Below the pieces are notes generated by a model. That model saw nothing but the letters and a program-made list of their open reading frames with translations. It had not been told where the DNA came from and did no database searches. A program made the position numbers and the translations under genes. A DNA stretch of 59,310 bases from Opitutia bacterium. Its GTDB lineage: Bacteria > Verrucomicrobiota > Verrucomicrobiia > Opitutales > Seribacteraceae. The stretch covers positions 1-59,310 of the forward strand of contig PBLJ01000063.1 in the NCBI GenBank assembly GCA_002721705.1, given 5' to 3'. The stretch's first letter is position 1; the number at the start of each line of letters is the position of its first letter. Of the stretch, positions 43,067 to 52,806 are shown piece after piece.

Positions 43067-44757
43067 CTGAGCTACTGGAACATTCGCGCCACACCTTGCC
43101 TGACACAAACGACGCTCCTATCCACCAAAGGCTCCTTTCGATTGGACCGGTCACTCTTCTCCTAGTCGGTTGTTTCGCCTACTCCGCCTTTCAAATTCTC
43201 GCTGGTCGCATCGATATCGATTACGGCGACGCAGCCAAATACGCCTCCATGGCACTCTACATGGCGAACGATCCCTTACTTGCGATGACCGAGCAATTCG
43301 AACATATCAGCGCCATGGGCAATTCGGCTGTCTTCGCAATTGCGACCATTGCCTCAGGATGGCTTACGCTCGACATCAAACCAGACACGATCTTTCAACT
43401 CGCTAATCTAGCGGCAAGCTATGGCATTGCGTTAATCGGTTGGTTTCATGTCCGGAGAAAAGCCGGCGACTACGCAGCCCTTTTCGCGGTCGCCCTGCTA
43501 ATCGGCAACCAATTCTTCGTCAACCACTCGCTCAACACCTATGCGGAACCCATTGGCATCCTGTTCGTCCTGCTAGCCACATGCTTCGTCATCAAATGCA
43601 AAACCGAAACCCGGGGAGTCATAGCCGCCGCCTGCTGCCTATTGATCGCCTCTTTGTTTCGACACGAATACTTCCTCTTCGGTTGGTATCTCGCCCTTTG
43701 GCTATGTCTGCAAAATAAACTTCGCTTGGCGAGCATTGTCGCATCGGTTTCTTCCCTTTTCTATGTTGCAAAACGCCTCTATCAATCCCTCGTCGGTTCC
43801 GACTCGGTCGATTATCAGAATTGGCTCGATCATCCCTTGCGAGGCACTGCGTTGGAACGCTTTTTCGATGGCATCGGCGTATTATCGGAAACAATTCGCA
43901 TCGACTTCCTACCCTTGGGTTTGGCGATCGGCTTCTTGCTCCTCATCTACCTGACGGGCACTGCTCTAAAACATCGCAACCCCCCGCCCCTCCTAACGGT
44001 GTTTATGCTCTGTCACTCCGCAGTACTCCTCCTCTTGTGGACAACGGGCATCGCCCCTCACGTGCAACAACGCTACGCCGCCGTGGTGGAATACCTGTTC
44101 CCCCTCGCAATAGGATGTTCACTGGCTCATCTCAACTTGCCTCGACGTATATTACCTCACCATCTCCGATCCTACTCCCACCTCGCCCTGCTGGCAACGA
44201 TCGTCGTCATCGCCGGACTCGCCTTGAGAATCCATCGAGCAGAGGTCTACGAGGTGCGTTTTAACCGCGTGCCGCCTGCCATAACGGCTGCTCGCAACTA
44301 CCTTGAAACTGAGATCGCTCAAGACGAAAAGCTCTATTTTGGATACGGCACACGGAGCATCCAGCTTCAGTATCACTGTTTCCAATCGGGCTCCTTGGGT
44401 AATTCATATGCATATTCGAACGAAGGATACTACGGTTTGGTCCCAGGTTCCTTCCACAACTCACGGGAACGCAGCGAGGATGTTTCCGAACTGCTCTCCA
44501 CCAGACATCGCGATTTCGCGAAGATCGAACCCGATTACGTCATATTGAGTAAGAAGTCCGAATCCATGGCCATCTCCAAACGCAAACGTGGAGCTAATGC
44601 CATCCTGCCTTTCATGAGTCAAACCCAACCAAATTCAACGCTACATGAATGGCATCCCCCTAGTCTCGAAAAAGATGGTAGAATGTATTTTAATAAAGTT
44701 TTCGAAAATAAGATAATCGTAATTTTTCGACGGACGACAGCCCCAAAACCATCATGA
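43063..44757 (+). CDS. Multi-pass membrane glycosyltransferase-like protein
   Basis: 564 residues from the ATG that overlaps the VTC fragment. About ten hydrophobic segments run from residue 25 to 400, and a soluble part follows. The first loop reads DIDYGDAAKYASMALYMAN, with acidic residues placed as in GT-C enzymes of the PMT/ArnT group. No certain family is assigned. It likely uses a polyprenyl-linked sugar on the periplasmic side. It overlaps the SIS gene by ATGA. Confidence 0.65.
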   Translation: MTELLEHSRHTLPDTNDAPIHQRLLSIGPVTLLLVGCFAYSAFQILAGRIDIDYGDAAKYASMALYMANDPLLAMTEQFEHISAMGNSAVFAIATIASGWLTLDIKPDTIFQLANLAASYGIALIGWFHVRRKAGDYAALFAVALLIGNQFFVNHSLNTYAEPIGILFVLLATCFVIKCKTETRGVIAAACCLLIASLFRHEYFLFGWYLALWLCLQNKLRLASIVASVSSLFYVAKRLYQSLVGSDSVDYQNWLDHPLRGTALERFFDGIGVLSETIRIDFLPLGLAIGFLLLIYLTGTALKHRNPPPLLTVFMLCHSAVLLLLWTTGIAPHVQQRYAAVVEYLFPLAIGCSLAHLNLPRRILPHHLRSYSHLALLATIVVIAGLALRIHRAEVYEVRFNRVPPAITAARNYLETEIAQDEKLYFGYGTRSIQLQYHCFQSGSLGNSYAYSNEGYYGLVPGSFHNSRERSEDVSELLSTRHRDFAKIEPDYVILSKKSESMAISKRKRGANAILPFMSQTQPNSTLHEWHPPSLEKDGRMYFNKVFENKIIVIFRRTTAPKPS

Positions 44758-45335
44758 CCGACCCCACTCCATCCGACTCATCTTCCAACCGAGAATCGGA
44801 TTCTTGGTTCCTCTCCTATATGGAAGCTTATCGCCAATCTCTGCTGGAAACAAACGTATCGGCAGAACTGAAATCGTTTCGTGATTTAATCATCGAAACG
44901 AAAGGCAATGGCGGTAAATTGATCTTCGCAGGCAATGGCGCCAGCGCTGCAATATCGAGTCACGCAGCCGTTGATTTCACCAAGCAATGCGGAATCCGTT
45001 CAATCTGTTTCAACGAAGCGGACCTCATCACTTGTTTCGGCAATGACTACGGCTATGAGTCATGGATTAAAGAAGCGCTCAAAGCCTACGCGGATTCTCG
45101 CGACTGCGTGGTGCTCATTAGTTCCAGCGGGTCTTCTCCCAACGTTGTGGAAGCAGCTCGTTTTTGTCAGAGCGCAAAAATCTCCCTAGCCACCTTCACG
45201 GGATTTAGTTCCGACAACCCCCTTCGACAACTCGGTCGCGTCAACCTGTGGTTGGACAGCGACTCCTACAATGTCGTCGAGTGCACTCACATGGTTTGGA
45301 TCATGGCAGTGTGTGATAATTTAGCAGAGCTGTAA
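44754..45335 (+). CDS. SIS-domain sugar isomerase, GmhA-like
   Basis: 193 residues, one SIS domain. The phosphosugar-binding patterns are LIFAGNGASAAISSHAAVDF and VLISSSGSSPNVVEAARFC, as in sedoheptulose-7-phosphate isomerase. GmhA starts NDP-heptose synthesis. Together with the nucleotidyltransferases, the IMPase-like phosphatase and a GT9 transferase downstream it suggests a heptose-like sugar. The anomeric kinase (HddA/HldE) was not found in the window, so the pathway is incomplete here. Confidence 0.88.
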   Translation: MTDPTPSDSSSNRESDSWFLSYMEAYRQSLLETNVSAELKSFRDLIIETKGNGGKLIFAGNGASAAISSHAAVDFTKQCGIRSICFNEADLITCFGNDYGYESWIKEALKAYADSRDCVVLISSSGSSPNVVEAARFCQSAKISLATFTGFSSDNPLRQLGRVNLWLDSDSYNVVECTHMVWIMAVCDNLAEL

Positions 45336-45364
45336 TCTTTGGATAGGCAAACTTACTTTCTACT

Positions 45365-46252
45365 ATGATAAGAAAAATCAAATGGCATATAAATCAGTGG
45401 CGAAATACAAGAAAACGCAGCAGGCTAGAGGCTGAGTTCAATGAATTGATCCGAAAGCGAAACGGATTACTGGACGACTTTCCGACAACAAGCCCATTAA
45501 CCATTATCGAACAATTCGAGCGAGAGGGCGTGGAGGTCGAGCGACATGCGATTGACTACGATGCATTCGCTGAATGGGAAAAACAAACTTACGGAAAGGA
45601 TTTTCCAAATTATTACAAGGATCTGCATCAAAAGAAATGTCTCGAGCATTACCTCTCTTTCGAATTGCTTGAACTTAAAGGTTCAGAAGTGCTGATGGAC
45701 GTCGCTTCAGCAATATCCAAGATGCCCGACGTAGCGAAAAAACATTACGGCATTAAGAAAGTCTATAGACAAGATTTGTTGAACGAGCCCGGGGTGAACG
45801 GTGAAATCATAGGGTCTAATGCCGCCGATGTTCCTCTCCCCGCGGAAAGTATCGATGCGATGACTCTACACAATTCCTTCGAGCATTTCGAAAACAAGGC
45901 GGACGAGGGATTCATCCAAGAAGCTTCACGTCTACTGCGCCCCGGCGGCAAAGTGTGCATCATCCCATTGTTTCTTTCCTCGCAACCCTACGTCGGCACC
46001 TCAACGGCAGAAATGTTGCGCGAAGAGCGTATACCAGATTTCGACGAAGATGCCGCTGTAATCTGCAACACCAAATCCAAGGAGCACGAATACCCCATAT
46101 TCTCCAGGCACTACGACCCAAGCACACTGGGGAGCAGGATACTTCGCCATGCAAAGAACAGCTTCTCCACTAGAATCATCCACTTTGAAGATTCTCGGAA
46201 CTTGCTCAGTTGTCCTTTCTGCCTCTTCCTAACGAAAAAGAAATCCGTATAA
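45365..46252 (+). CDS. SAM-dependent methyltransferase-like protein
   Basis: 295 residues. The class I methyltransferase fold is suggested by VLMDVASAISKM (a weak motif I), IDAMTLHNSFEHFENKADE (motif IV region) and LLRPGGKVCIIPLF (post-motif). The Gly-rich SAM loop is not canonical (no GxGxG), so activity is not certain. The basic N-terminus (about 1-30) may contact membrane or a partner. It is 29 bases after the SIS gene, and a 45-base gap follows. Confidence 0.75.
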   Translation: MIRKIKWHINQWRNTRKRSRLEAEFNELIRKRNGLLDDFPTTSPLTIIEQFEREGVEVERHAIDYDAFAEWEKQTYGKDFPNYYKDLHQKKCLEHYLSFELLELKGSEVLMDVASAISKMPDVAKKHYGIKKVYRQDLLNEPGVNGEIIGSNAADVPLPAESIDAMTLHNSFEHFENKADEGFIQEASRLLRPGGKVCIIPLFLSSQPYVGTSTAEMLREERIPDFDEDAAVICNTKSKEHEYPIFSRHYDPSTLGSRILRHAKNSFSTRIIHFEDSRNLLSCPFCLFLTKKKSV

Positions 46253-46297
46253 TGGCGATCGCGTGATTGCCATGCCCGTGCCTCCCAAAACATCTAC

Positions 46298-47101
46298 ATG
46301 ACGTTACGCCAAAAGGCTAGGTGGTTTCGCCAAAGGCTGTCTTCAATTCTTCAATCCACAAGACAAGTAATTCCGAATTTACAAAACTTCTTATACTTTA
46401 ACAGGCTTCGAAACCTGCATGCTGGAAAAAGAATTTTTGTCATAGGAAATGGCCCAAGTCTCAACTTTGATGACCTGGATAAAATCCAAAACGAGATATC
46501 CATTGCATCTAATAAAATATATCTCGCATTCAAGCACACCAAATGGCGACCGACGTACTTTACGATAGCTGATCCCTTGGTTTGGCAAAAGATTAAACAT
46601 GTAGTTCCTGATTATTTCGATTTGGCACACATAGAAAACACGCCATATCTACCTCGCGAGCCAAATTCATCTATTAAAATACGGACCTGGAAGGTCAAAG
46701 GGGCGGTTCAAAATCCCTTTTTGGATTCACCCGGGTTTTCTCCCAATTTCAACTCAGGAATATTCAATGGATATTCAGTGACTTACATCAATTTACAATT
46801 AGCAGTGCATCTAGGAGCAAATCCCATATATATAATTGGTTGCGACCACCACTATTCGGGCGAGGAGCCTCTACCTGCCAATTCCGAGGTGGTTGTCAAA
46901 GAAAACCAGGTCAACCACTTCATCAAAGGATACCGTGAACCTGGTGAAGTGGTTTATAATGCCCCTTTGGACGATCTCACCCAAGCATATGTAAACGCAC
47001 GCGCCTATGCTGATCAAAACAACATCAAAATAGTTAACACCACCAGAGGTGGTCATTTAGAAGTTTTTGAACGCATGAATTTCGACGACGTCGTTGGTTG
47101 A
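46298..47101 (+). CDS. DUF115/MptE-like or GT42-like protein
   Basis: 267 residues. The glycine-rich motif IFVIGNGPSLNFDDLDKI, the Asn in IASNKIYLAF, and IIGCDHHYSG with its His pair are shared by the DUF115 (6-hydroxymethylpterin pyrophosphokinase MptE-like) group and by sialyltransferase-like GT42 enzymes. In a glycan locus a transferase role is more likely than pterin synthesis. More AT-rich than its neighbours, perhaps a later acquisition. Its stop overlaps the next start as TTGA. Confidence 0.7.
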   Translation: MTLRQKARWFRQRLSSILQSTRQVIPNLQNFLYFNRLRNLHAGKRIFVIGNGPSLNFDDLDKIQNEISIASNKIYLAFKHTKWRPTYFTIADPLVWQKIKHVVPDYFDLAHIENTPYLPREPNSSIKIRTWKVKGAVQNPFLDSPGFSPNFNSGIFNGYSVTYINLQLAVHLGANPIYIIGCDHHYSGEEPLPANSEVVVKENQVNHFIKGYREPGEVVYNAPLDDLTQAYVNARAYADQNNIKIVNTTRGGHLEVFERMNFDDVVG

Positions 47102-48237
47102 ACTCCCTCATTTCCTTGGCCCAAAACATTCTAATGATCAGCGGGAACTCTCCCCCTATTTCGTGCGGCATCGGAGATTATACTGCACATTTGCTCCCTG
47201 CCATTAAAGAAGACAATCAACAATACTCTCCCATCTGGCTCAGCCGGAAGGAGAGATGGTTCAGTTTTCCGTTCGCCAGTTGCCAGGGCGTCCCGCTTCG
47301 CCGACCTTGGCACAAGTGGGAACGGCGCGGCACAGCATTGGCATGCAATTATCTTAAGTGGAAGAATCCCGATTTGGTTCACCTGCAGGAAGAGTTTTAC
47401 TCCTATATGGAAGGTGATGCGTCACTTCAGCTTGCGCGCGGCACGCGTTGCCCGCTAATCGTCACGCTTCATGCGTACCACTTAGATCCCAAAATCGAGC
47501 GACAAACAAAACTGATCCTCGATGAATCCGACCGCATAATTTGCAGCGACCGTCGAACAGCTGGCCGCTTACTTGACAGGACTGGCCGCAAGGCTGACCT
47601 CGTGGGATGGTGTTCCTCACCCGTTTATCCTCAATTATTGGCCAATGAAGAGACCTCCAGTTCGCAATGTTTCGCGACCTTTGGGTTTGTTCATCCCGAT
47701 AAAATGAATTTCAACGTGGTCCGTGAGGCCTTGGGTCGCGTGAACGGAAACAATGGGACGGTCGAATGGAAAATTATTGGGCCCATGGATCCAAAGGGTA
47801 ACCCACACCATGTTAAGCTTTTACAAGAATTCACTGATCCGTGGGTGGAATTTACCGGTCGAGTGAATGACTTGAACGACAAGAGGTTTCATCACCGACT
47901 CGCGGGAATGACGGCGATGTTACTTCCGTTTAGAAATAAAACGGGGTCCAATGGCACCGCTACGAGCCGTTCTTCGTTGCAAATCGCATGGGCATTCGGG
48001 TTGCCCGTTGTTGCATCCAAGCCGATCGATGAGGAAGAAGACCTTCGGGACGGAGACAATTGTATCCTTGTGGACGAGGATGATCCAGATGCGTGGAGGA
48101 TTGCTCTCGAGCGCATTCTCAATGATCAATCCCTAAGAGAAACCTTGCGAAAAGGCAGTTTGGCCGCCGCCCGCCAATTCGGGTGGGCTCGTTTGGCCAA
48201 GGAACACACACGCATCTACGAAAACCTTTTGAATTAA
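47098..48237 (+). CDS. Family 4 glycosyltransferase
   Basis: 379 residues from a TTG overlap; the ATG at 47134 is an alternative that keeps the full domain. The GT-B pattern is clear: MISGNSPPISCGIGDYTAHLLP at the N-terminus, VHLQEEFYSYM, then the C-terminal donor site with EFTGRVNDL, LLPFRNKTGSNGT and a Glu-rich segment PIDEEEDLRDGDN. Retaining hexosyl transfer from an NDP-sugar is expected; which one cannot be read. Confidence 0.9.
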   Translation: MNSLISLAQNILMISGNSPPISCGIGDYTAHLLPAIKEDNQQYSPIWLSRKERWFSFPFASCQGVPLRRPWHKWERRGTALACNYLKWKNPDLVHLQEEFYSYMEGDASLQLARGTRCPLIVTLHAYHLDPKIERQTKLILDESDRIICSDRRTAGRLLDRTGRKADLVGWCSSPVYPQLLANEETSSSQCFATFGFVHPDKMNFNVVREALGRVNGNNGTVEWKIIGPMDPKGNPHHVKLLQEFTDPWVEFTGRVNDLNDKRFHHRLAGMTAMLLPFRNKTGSNGTATSRSSLQIAWAFGLPVVASKPIDEEEDLRDGDNCILVDEDDPDAWRIALERILNDQSLRETLRKGSLAAARQFGWARLAKEHTRIYENLLN

Positions 48238-48250
48238 ACGTCCCCGAAGA

Positions 48251-49498
48251 ATGAGCGTTGCACAAAAATATACCGAAATAGACAACTGCCGCATTAGTGA
48301 CAGCAGGGATCTCCGCATTGTCCTTGACCTGGGAATTCAGGAACTTACCGGAGTCTTTCCCAAAGACTCTAACGAGCCAATTACCGCTGGCCCGCTTCAG
48401 TTGGCGTGGTGTCCCGACAGCGAACTTTTGCAACTTAAACAATCCTACGACCTCGCTGAAATGTACGGCGACAACTATGGGTATCGTTCGGGACTGAACG
48501 CCTCGATGGTAGGACATCTGCAAACCAAAGCACGCGAAATCCAGCGATTCATCTCACTGAACACGGGTGACTTGGTGGTCGACGTGGGCAGCAACGATGC
48601 CACTTTCCTGAAATCCTACGACGTCCCCGGCATTCAGCGAGTGGGGATCGATCCCACCGGACGGAAGTTTCGTCGGTTCTATGAAGAAGGCATCGAATTG
48701 ATCCCGGATTTCTTTTCAGCCGATGTTTTTCGATCACAACACGGCGACAAAAAAGCGCGTATTCTCACTTCCATCGCGATGTTCTACGATTTGGAAGATC
48801 CTACCTCCTTCGTCCGAGACGTCGCCAGCATCTTGGCTGACGATGGCATATGGCATTTCGAGCAAAGCTACATGCCCTCGATGCTCAGGACAAACGCCTA
48901 CGATACCATTTGTCACGAACACCTTGAATACTACACCCTCGGGGTGGTGAAGAAGCTCTTGGAATCATGTGGTTTGAAGGTGCTCGACGTGCAAATGAAC
49001 GCGGTGAACGGTGGTAGTTTCGCCGTTACCGCCGGCAAACAGAACAATCCACTATCTCCCAACGACGTAGTTATAGAGTGGTTGCTTCGACAGGAAGAAC
49101 GCATGGGACTGAGCACCATCGAACCGTACGAACACTTTTCAAAAAGGGTGTTCGAGCATAGGGACAACTTAACCGACCTTGTGCGGGGTCTCGTCGCAGA
49201 CGGCAAAAAGGTCGTTGGTTACGGAGCTTCCACCAAGGGTAACGTCTTGCTCCAGTTCTGTGGCATTACGGAGGCCGATATTCCTTGTATAGCAGAAGTC
49301 AATGAAGAGAAATTCGGCAAATTCACACCGGGCACGCGCATCCCTATCGTTTCGGAAGAAGAAGCCCGAGCCATGAACCCCGACTATTTCCTCGTCCTGC
49401 CATGGCACTTCAAGGCAGGCATCCTCGCCCGCGAAAGAGAATTCCACGCAAACGGCGGCAAGTTCATCTTTCCTCTCCCCGAAATCGAAATCGTTTAA
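48251..49498 (+). CDS. C-methyltransferase of the NovU/TylC3 sugar type
   Basis: 415 residues. The zinc-binding N-terminal part has lost some Cys (CRISD... WCPDSELLQL). The SAM domain is VVDVGSNDATFLKSY (motif I), and the catalytic/substrate part holds the hallmark EQSYMPSMLRTNAYDTICHEHLEYYTL. The C-terminal domain has VVGYGASTKGNVLLQF. Members add a methyl group to C3 (or C5) of NDP-keto-sugars, making branched sugars. The keto-sugar could come from gmd-type chemistry. It has only a 13-base gap from the previous gene. Confidence 0.92.
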   Translation: MSVAQKYTEIDNCRISDSRDLRIVLDLGIQELTGVFPKDSNEPITAGPLQLAWCPDSELLQLKQSYDLAEMYGDNYGYRSGLNASMVGHLQTKAREIQRFISLNTGDLVVDVGSNDATFLKSYDVPGIQRVGIDPTGRKFRRFYEEGIELIPDFFSADVFRSQHGDKKARILTSIAMFYDLEDPTSFVRDVASILADDGIWHFEQSYMPSMLRTNAYDTICHEHLEYYTLGVVKKLLESCGLKVLDVQMNAVNGGSFAVTAGKQNNPLSPNDVVIEWLLRQEERMGLSTIEPYEHFSKRVFEHRDNLTDLVRGLVADGKKVVGYGASTKGNVLLQFCGITEADIPCIAEVNEEKFGKFTPGTRIPIVSEEEARAMNPDYFLVLPWHFKAGILAREREFHANGGKFIFPLPEIEIV

Positions 49499-49519
49499 AG
49501 CTCCTTGCCCAACGAGAGA

Positions 49520-50761
49520 ATGCACATTCTTGTTCCCGACGCCCAATCCTTTCATGGTGGAGTGGAAACAGTGACGACGAGGGTTATCAATGCATGGACG
49601 CACAACTTCAAAACCAAAGTCACTTGGGTTCTCCCACCGCACCGGTTAGAAAGATTTCGTTCCGAGTTCAAAGGCAATCCAGCTCTTGAGTTCGAAAGTT
49701 TCCAATGGTCGCGAACCCATCCGAGAACATTATTTCTTTCGCTCTTGAAAAGAAGCCATTCCATCCTTTCCAAAGCATGGGAACTTAAATGCAACAACGC
49801 TAGGCTTCGAAAAATCATTCACAAACAAAATTGCACTCATTGTTTTTATTTTTGGCCAATCAAAGAACCTTTCCCACATTTGAAGATTCCGGTCTTCTGC
49901 CTCATTTGCGATTTGGCATGGCAACGAGTTGCTGAAAGTTACCCTCATGACAACCCCGAGGATTTAGACAATGCTTTACGCAATTGGGTATTGCGATGTC
50001 GGCAGGTGTTCACCATCTCGGGCTCCACGCGAAACGAGGTAGTCGACTTGACCTCCGAAATGGCCGACAAGGTTCATGATGTCCTGCTTGCGGCCGACAG
50101 ACCATTTGTAGAATCCACGAAAAACGGACCGGATTTTTCATTCATCGATGAAAAAGTACCTTTCTTCCTCTATCCCTCAGCTCCGAATCCGCAAAAGAAC
50201 CATCTTGTTCTATTCCAAGCCGTTTCCACTCTCTTGGAGCGGGGTTTATGTTTCCGTCTGGTTCTAACCGGAGGGCACACCAGCAGACTGCTAGGCGATG
50301 TTCCAATGGATCGACGGTTGCCAGAACGAGCACGGCGCTTCTTTCAAGAAAGAAAGAAGGAGCTTTCTAGCGTAATCGTCGCCGTCGATGACGTGCCGGA
50401 GGAGGCCCTTTCCCATCTCTACAATTCATGCCTCGCTGTTCTGATGCCCTCTCAATACGAAGGCTTTGGCTTAGCCGTGGCCGAAGCGTTTACCCACGGC
50501 AAACCGGTTATCGCATCTGATTTACCCGTATTCCGAGAGCAAATCGACTGCTATCGAGCGAAGGACTTCGTGGAAACGTTTCCAGCTACGAGCCATCTAG
50601 GCCTAGCCGATTTAATGGAAACTCGACTTCGGGAAGGTCCCCTCTCGGCCGAAAGCAGCCAAGCATTACGCAACAAAACCAGGCGTTGGAAATGGAACGA
50701 CGTCGCCAAAACCTACATCCAAGTCATGCAAGGGTCCGATGCGCGTGAGGAAGTCGCTTGA
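49520..50761 (+). CDS. Family 4 glycosyltransferase
   Basis: 413 residues from the ATG at 49520, preceded by GAGAG; an in-frame TTG at 49505 would add five residues. The N-terminus MHILVPDAQSFHGGVETVT is the GT4 pattern for an NDP-sugar enzyme, and the donor site has FFLYPSAPNPQKNHL, VLTGGH, VLMPSQYEGFGLAVAEAFTHGKPVIASD. It is a retaining transferase by family. Overlaps the GT9 gene by 23 bases. Confidence 0.92.
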   Translation: MHILVPDAQSFHGGVETVTTRVINAWTHNFKTKVTWVLPPHRLERFRSEFKGNPALEFESFQWSRTHPRTLFLSLLKRSHSILSKAWELKCNNARLRKIIHKQNCTHCFYFWPIKEPFPHLKIPVFCLICDLAWQRVAESYPHDNPEDLDNALRNWVLRCRQVFTISGSTRNEVVDLTSEMADKVHDVLLAADRPFVESTKNGPDFSFIDEKVPFFLYPSAPNPQKNHLVLFQAVSTLLERGLCFRLVLTGGHTSRLLGDVPMDRRLPERARRFFQERKKELSSVIVAVDDVPEEALSHLYNSCLAVLMPSQYEGFGLAVAEAFTHGKPVIASDLPVFREQIDCYRAKDFVETFPATSHLGLADLMETRLREGPLSAESSQALRNKTRRWKWNDVAKTYIQVMQGSDAREEVA

Positions 50762-51740
50762 AACCTTGAATTCATTATCCTCGACACAGAGTCTTCGACG
50801 AACTTTTCACTCCAGGTTTCCCGGTTGGCTGTTCTCGAAAATCCGCTGGAAATTGAATGAATGGAAAGATCGGCGCCTCAGGTTGTTGAATTTGCTGGGA
50901 ATTCGCCTCACGGTAATTGATGGTTTCGGGGCTCTTGGAGACACCCTGCTGACGGCTACCGTAATCCGCAACCTCAAGGAACGCCACTCCCGACTACGGA
51001 TCAATTGCATCACGCCTAATCCTGACTTACTCAGAATTGACCCGAACATCGAATCTCTCAACGAACCTGAAACCTATTTTTCGGTGATGAGTTGGTACAT
51101 TGATCTCCGAACTTCTCGCAATGGTTCAAAAAACGTGCTCGCTCCCACGCTCGAAAGGCTTGGCATCCAAGACTTTCAGTATGAGGCTGAAATTCATCTA
51201 AGTAGCGAGGAAAGGGCTGTTGCGAACAATCTCATGCAAGGCTTGAAGCACCCGTTGGTTTCCATCAATTGCCAAAGCAAGGAGGCAGTGAAAAACTGGC
51301 CGGTGGATTATTGGCGAGAACTTGTCGCGGGCTTGGCCGAAACTTGCTCCATCGTCCAGCTCGGCAGCGACACGGAGCCCTTGCTTGAAGGCGTTGCCCT
51401 GCGGCTTGCAGGCAAGCTCTCGCCCCGCGAATCGTTGGCTGCGCTTTCCCACTGCTCGTTGCACGTCGGCCCCGACAGTTTCCTCATCCACGGGGCAAAC
51501 GGACTGAAGGTGCCTTGCGTAGTGATCTTTGGTGGTTCCCGCACCCCCGCAAATCTTGGTTACGAGGAAAACACAAACCTCACAACCTCGCCATCTTGCT
51601 CCCCATGCTGGATTCACCAAGGTGATGGCCAAACTTGCGACCAAGACTTGCGATGCCTTCGGGACATTGGGGTTGAACTCGTCTTGGAGGCAATTCTTGA
51701 ACGTTTGAAAATCAATCGTTCTCACCTCTCGGCATCATGA
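50739..51740 (+). CDS. Family 9 glycosyltransferase (heptosyltransferase-like)
   Basis: 333 residues. A basic N-terminus (about 1-50) is followed by [23 protein letters not shown], the GT9 start, and the C-terminal [25 protein letters not shown] and [27 protein letters not shown]9 enzymes transfer heptose or similar sugars in lipopolysaccharide cores. Five Cys at about 285-310 ([19 protein letters not shown]) resemble a metal-binding cluster seen in some GT9 proteins. It overlaps the next gene by ATGA. Confidence 0.9.
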   Translation: MRVRKSLETLNSLSSTQSLRRTFHSRFPGWLFSKIRWKLNEWKDRRLRLLNLLGIRLTVIDGFGALGDTLLTATVIRNLKERHSRLRINCITPNPDLLRIDPNIESLNEPETYFSVMSWYIDLRTSRNGSKNVLAPTLERLGIQDFQYEAEIHLSSEERAVANNLMQGLKHPLVSINCQSKEAVKNWPVDYWRELVAGLAETCSIVQLGSDTEPLLEGVALRLAGKLSPRESLAALSHCSLHVGPDSFLIHGANGLKVPCVVIFGGSRTPANLGYEENTNLTTSPSCSPCWIHQGDGQTCDQDLRCLRDIGVELVLEAILERLKINRSHLSAS

Positions 51741-52792
51741 AATTACTAGTCACAGGATCCTCCGGTCTCATCGGATCTGAAGTATGCGAATTCTTCGGTC
51801 AGCGAGGACATGAAATCCACGGCATCGATAATAATCAAAGGGCCGTTTTCTTTGGCCCACAAGGTGATACCTCTTGGAATCTCCAGCGCCTGCGCGATGC
51901 AATTCCCAAATATCATCATCACGATCTGGACGTACGAGACAGAGAAGGCACCTTGGCTTTGCTCGCCAATGTCCGCCCCGACGCCATCGTACATGCGGCC
52001 GCCCAGCCGTCGCACGACCGCGCAGCCTCCATTCCCTTCGACGACTTCGACGTCAATGCCGTGGGTACGCTCAACCTTTTGGAGTCTGCCCGTCGAAGTT
52101 GCCCGGACGCCCCGTTCGTCCACATGTCGACCAACAAGGTATACGGCGACGCTCCCAACGAAATCAAGATGGTGGAGGAGGAAACTCGTTGGGAATATGC
52201 CGACTCCGCATACGCCGAAGGGATACCCGAGACCTTGCGAATCGACCGCTCGAAACACTCGCTTTTCGGAGCATCCAAAGTGGCTGCCGACGTAATGGTT
52301 CAAGAGTACGGACGCTATTTCGGCATGCCGACTTGCTGCCTAAGAGGTGGATGCCTGACCGGCCCCAACCATTCAGGAGTAGAGTTGCATGGCTTTCTGA
52401 GTTATCTGGTGAAATGCAACCTCGAGAATATTGAATACAAGATTTTCGGCTATAAAGGAAAACAGGTCCGAGACAACATACATGCGGTAGACGTAGCTCG
52501 CTTCGTTGAAGCGTTCATCGAAACCCCTCGTAGCGGAGAGACCTACAACCTAGGCGGAGGCAAAGATAATTCTTGCTCAATCCTTGAAGCCTTCTCGTTG
52601 GCAGAAGAATTTTCCGGACAAGCCCAAAGGCACACCTACTCGGAGGAAAACCGAATTGGGGATCATGTCTGTTACTATAGCGACCTCCGCAAAATAAAGG
52701 AACATTTCCCTACATGGGATATCCGCATCTCCCTACGTGAAACGATCCGCCAATTGGTGGAAGGTTGGTTGCAAAGACAAAAGCAGGCCTAA
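51737..52792 (+). CDS. NAD-dependent SDR epimerase, CDP-tyvelose-epimerase-like
   Basis: 351 residues. The Rossmann motif is [21 protein letters not shown] (about 130-138) and [16 protein letters not shown] mark the extended-SDR group close to CDP-paratose 2-epimerase. The catalytic Tyr of the YxxxK motif reads Phe (LFGASK, Phe177 and Lys181), so this is a subgroup with altered chemistry, not a usual 4,6-dehydratase. [12 protein letters not shown] follows. The partner SDR two genes later has the normal Tyr. Confidence 0.85.
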   Translation: MKLLVTGSSGLIGSEVCEFFGQRGHEIHGIDNNQRAVFFGPQGDTSWNLQRLRDAIPKYHHHDLDVRDREGTLALLANVRPDAIVHAAAQPSHDRAASIPFDDFDVNAVGTLNLLESARRSCPDAPFVHMSTNKVYGDAPNEIKMVEEETRWEYADSAYAEGIPETLRIDRSKHSLFGASKVAADVMVQEYGRYFGMPTCCLRGGCLTGPNHSGVELHGFLSYLVKCNLENIEYKIFGYKGKQVRDNIHAVDVARFVEAFIETPRSGETYNLGGGKDNSCSILEAFSLAEEFSGQAQRHTYSEENRIGDHVCYYSDLRKIKEHFPTWDIRISLRETIRQLVEGWLQRQKQA

Positions 52793-52806
52793 TTGAGGAT
52801 TACCCG

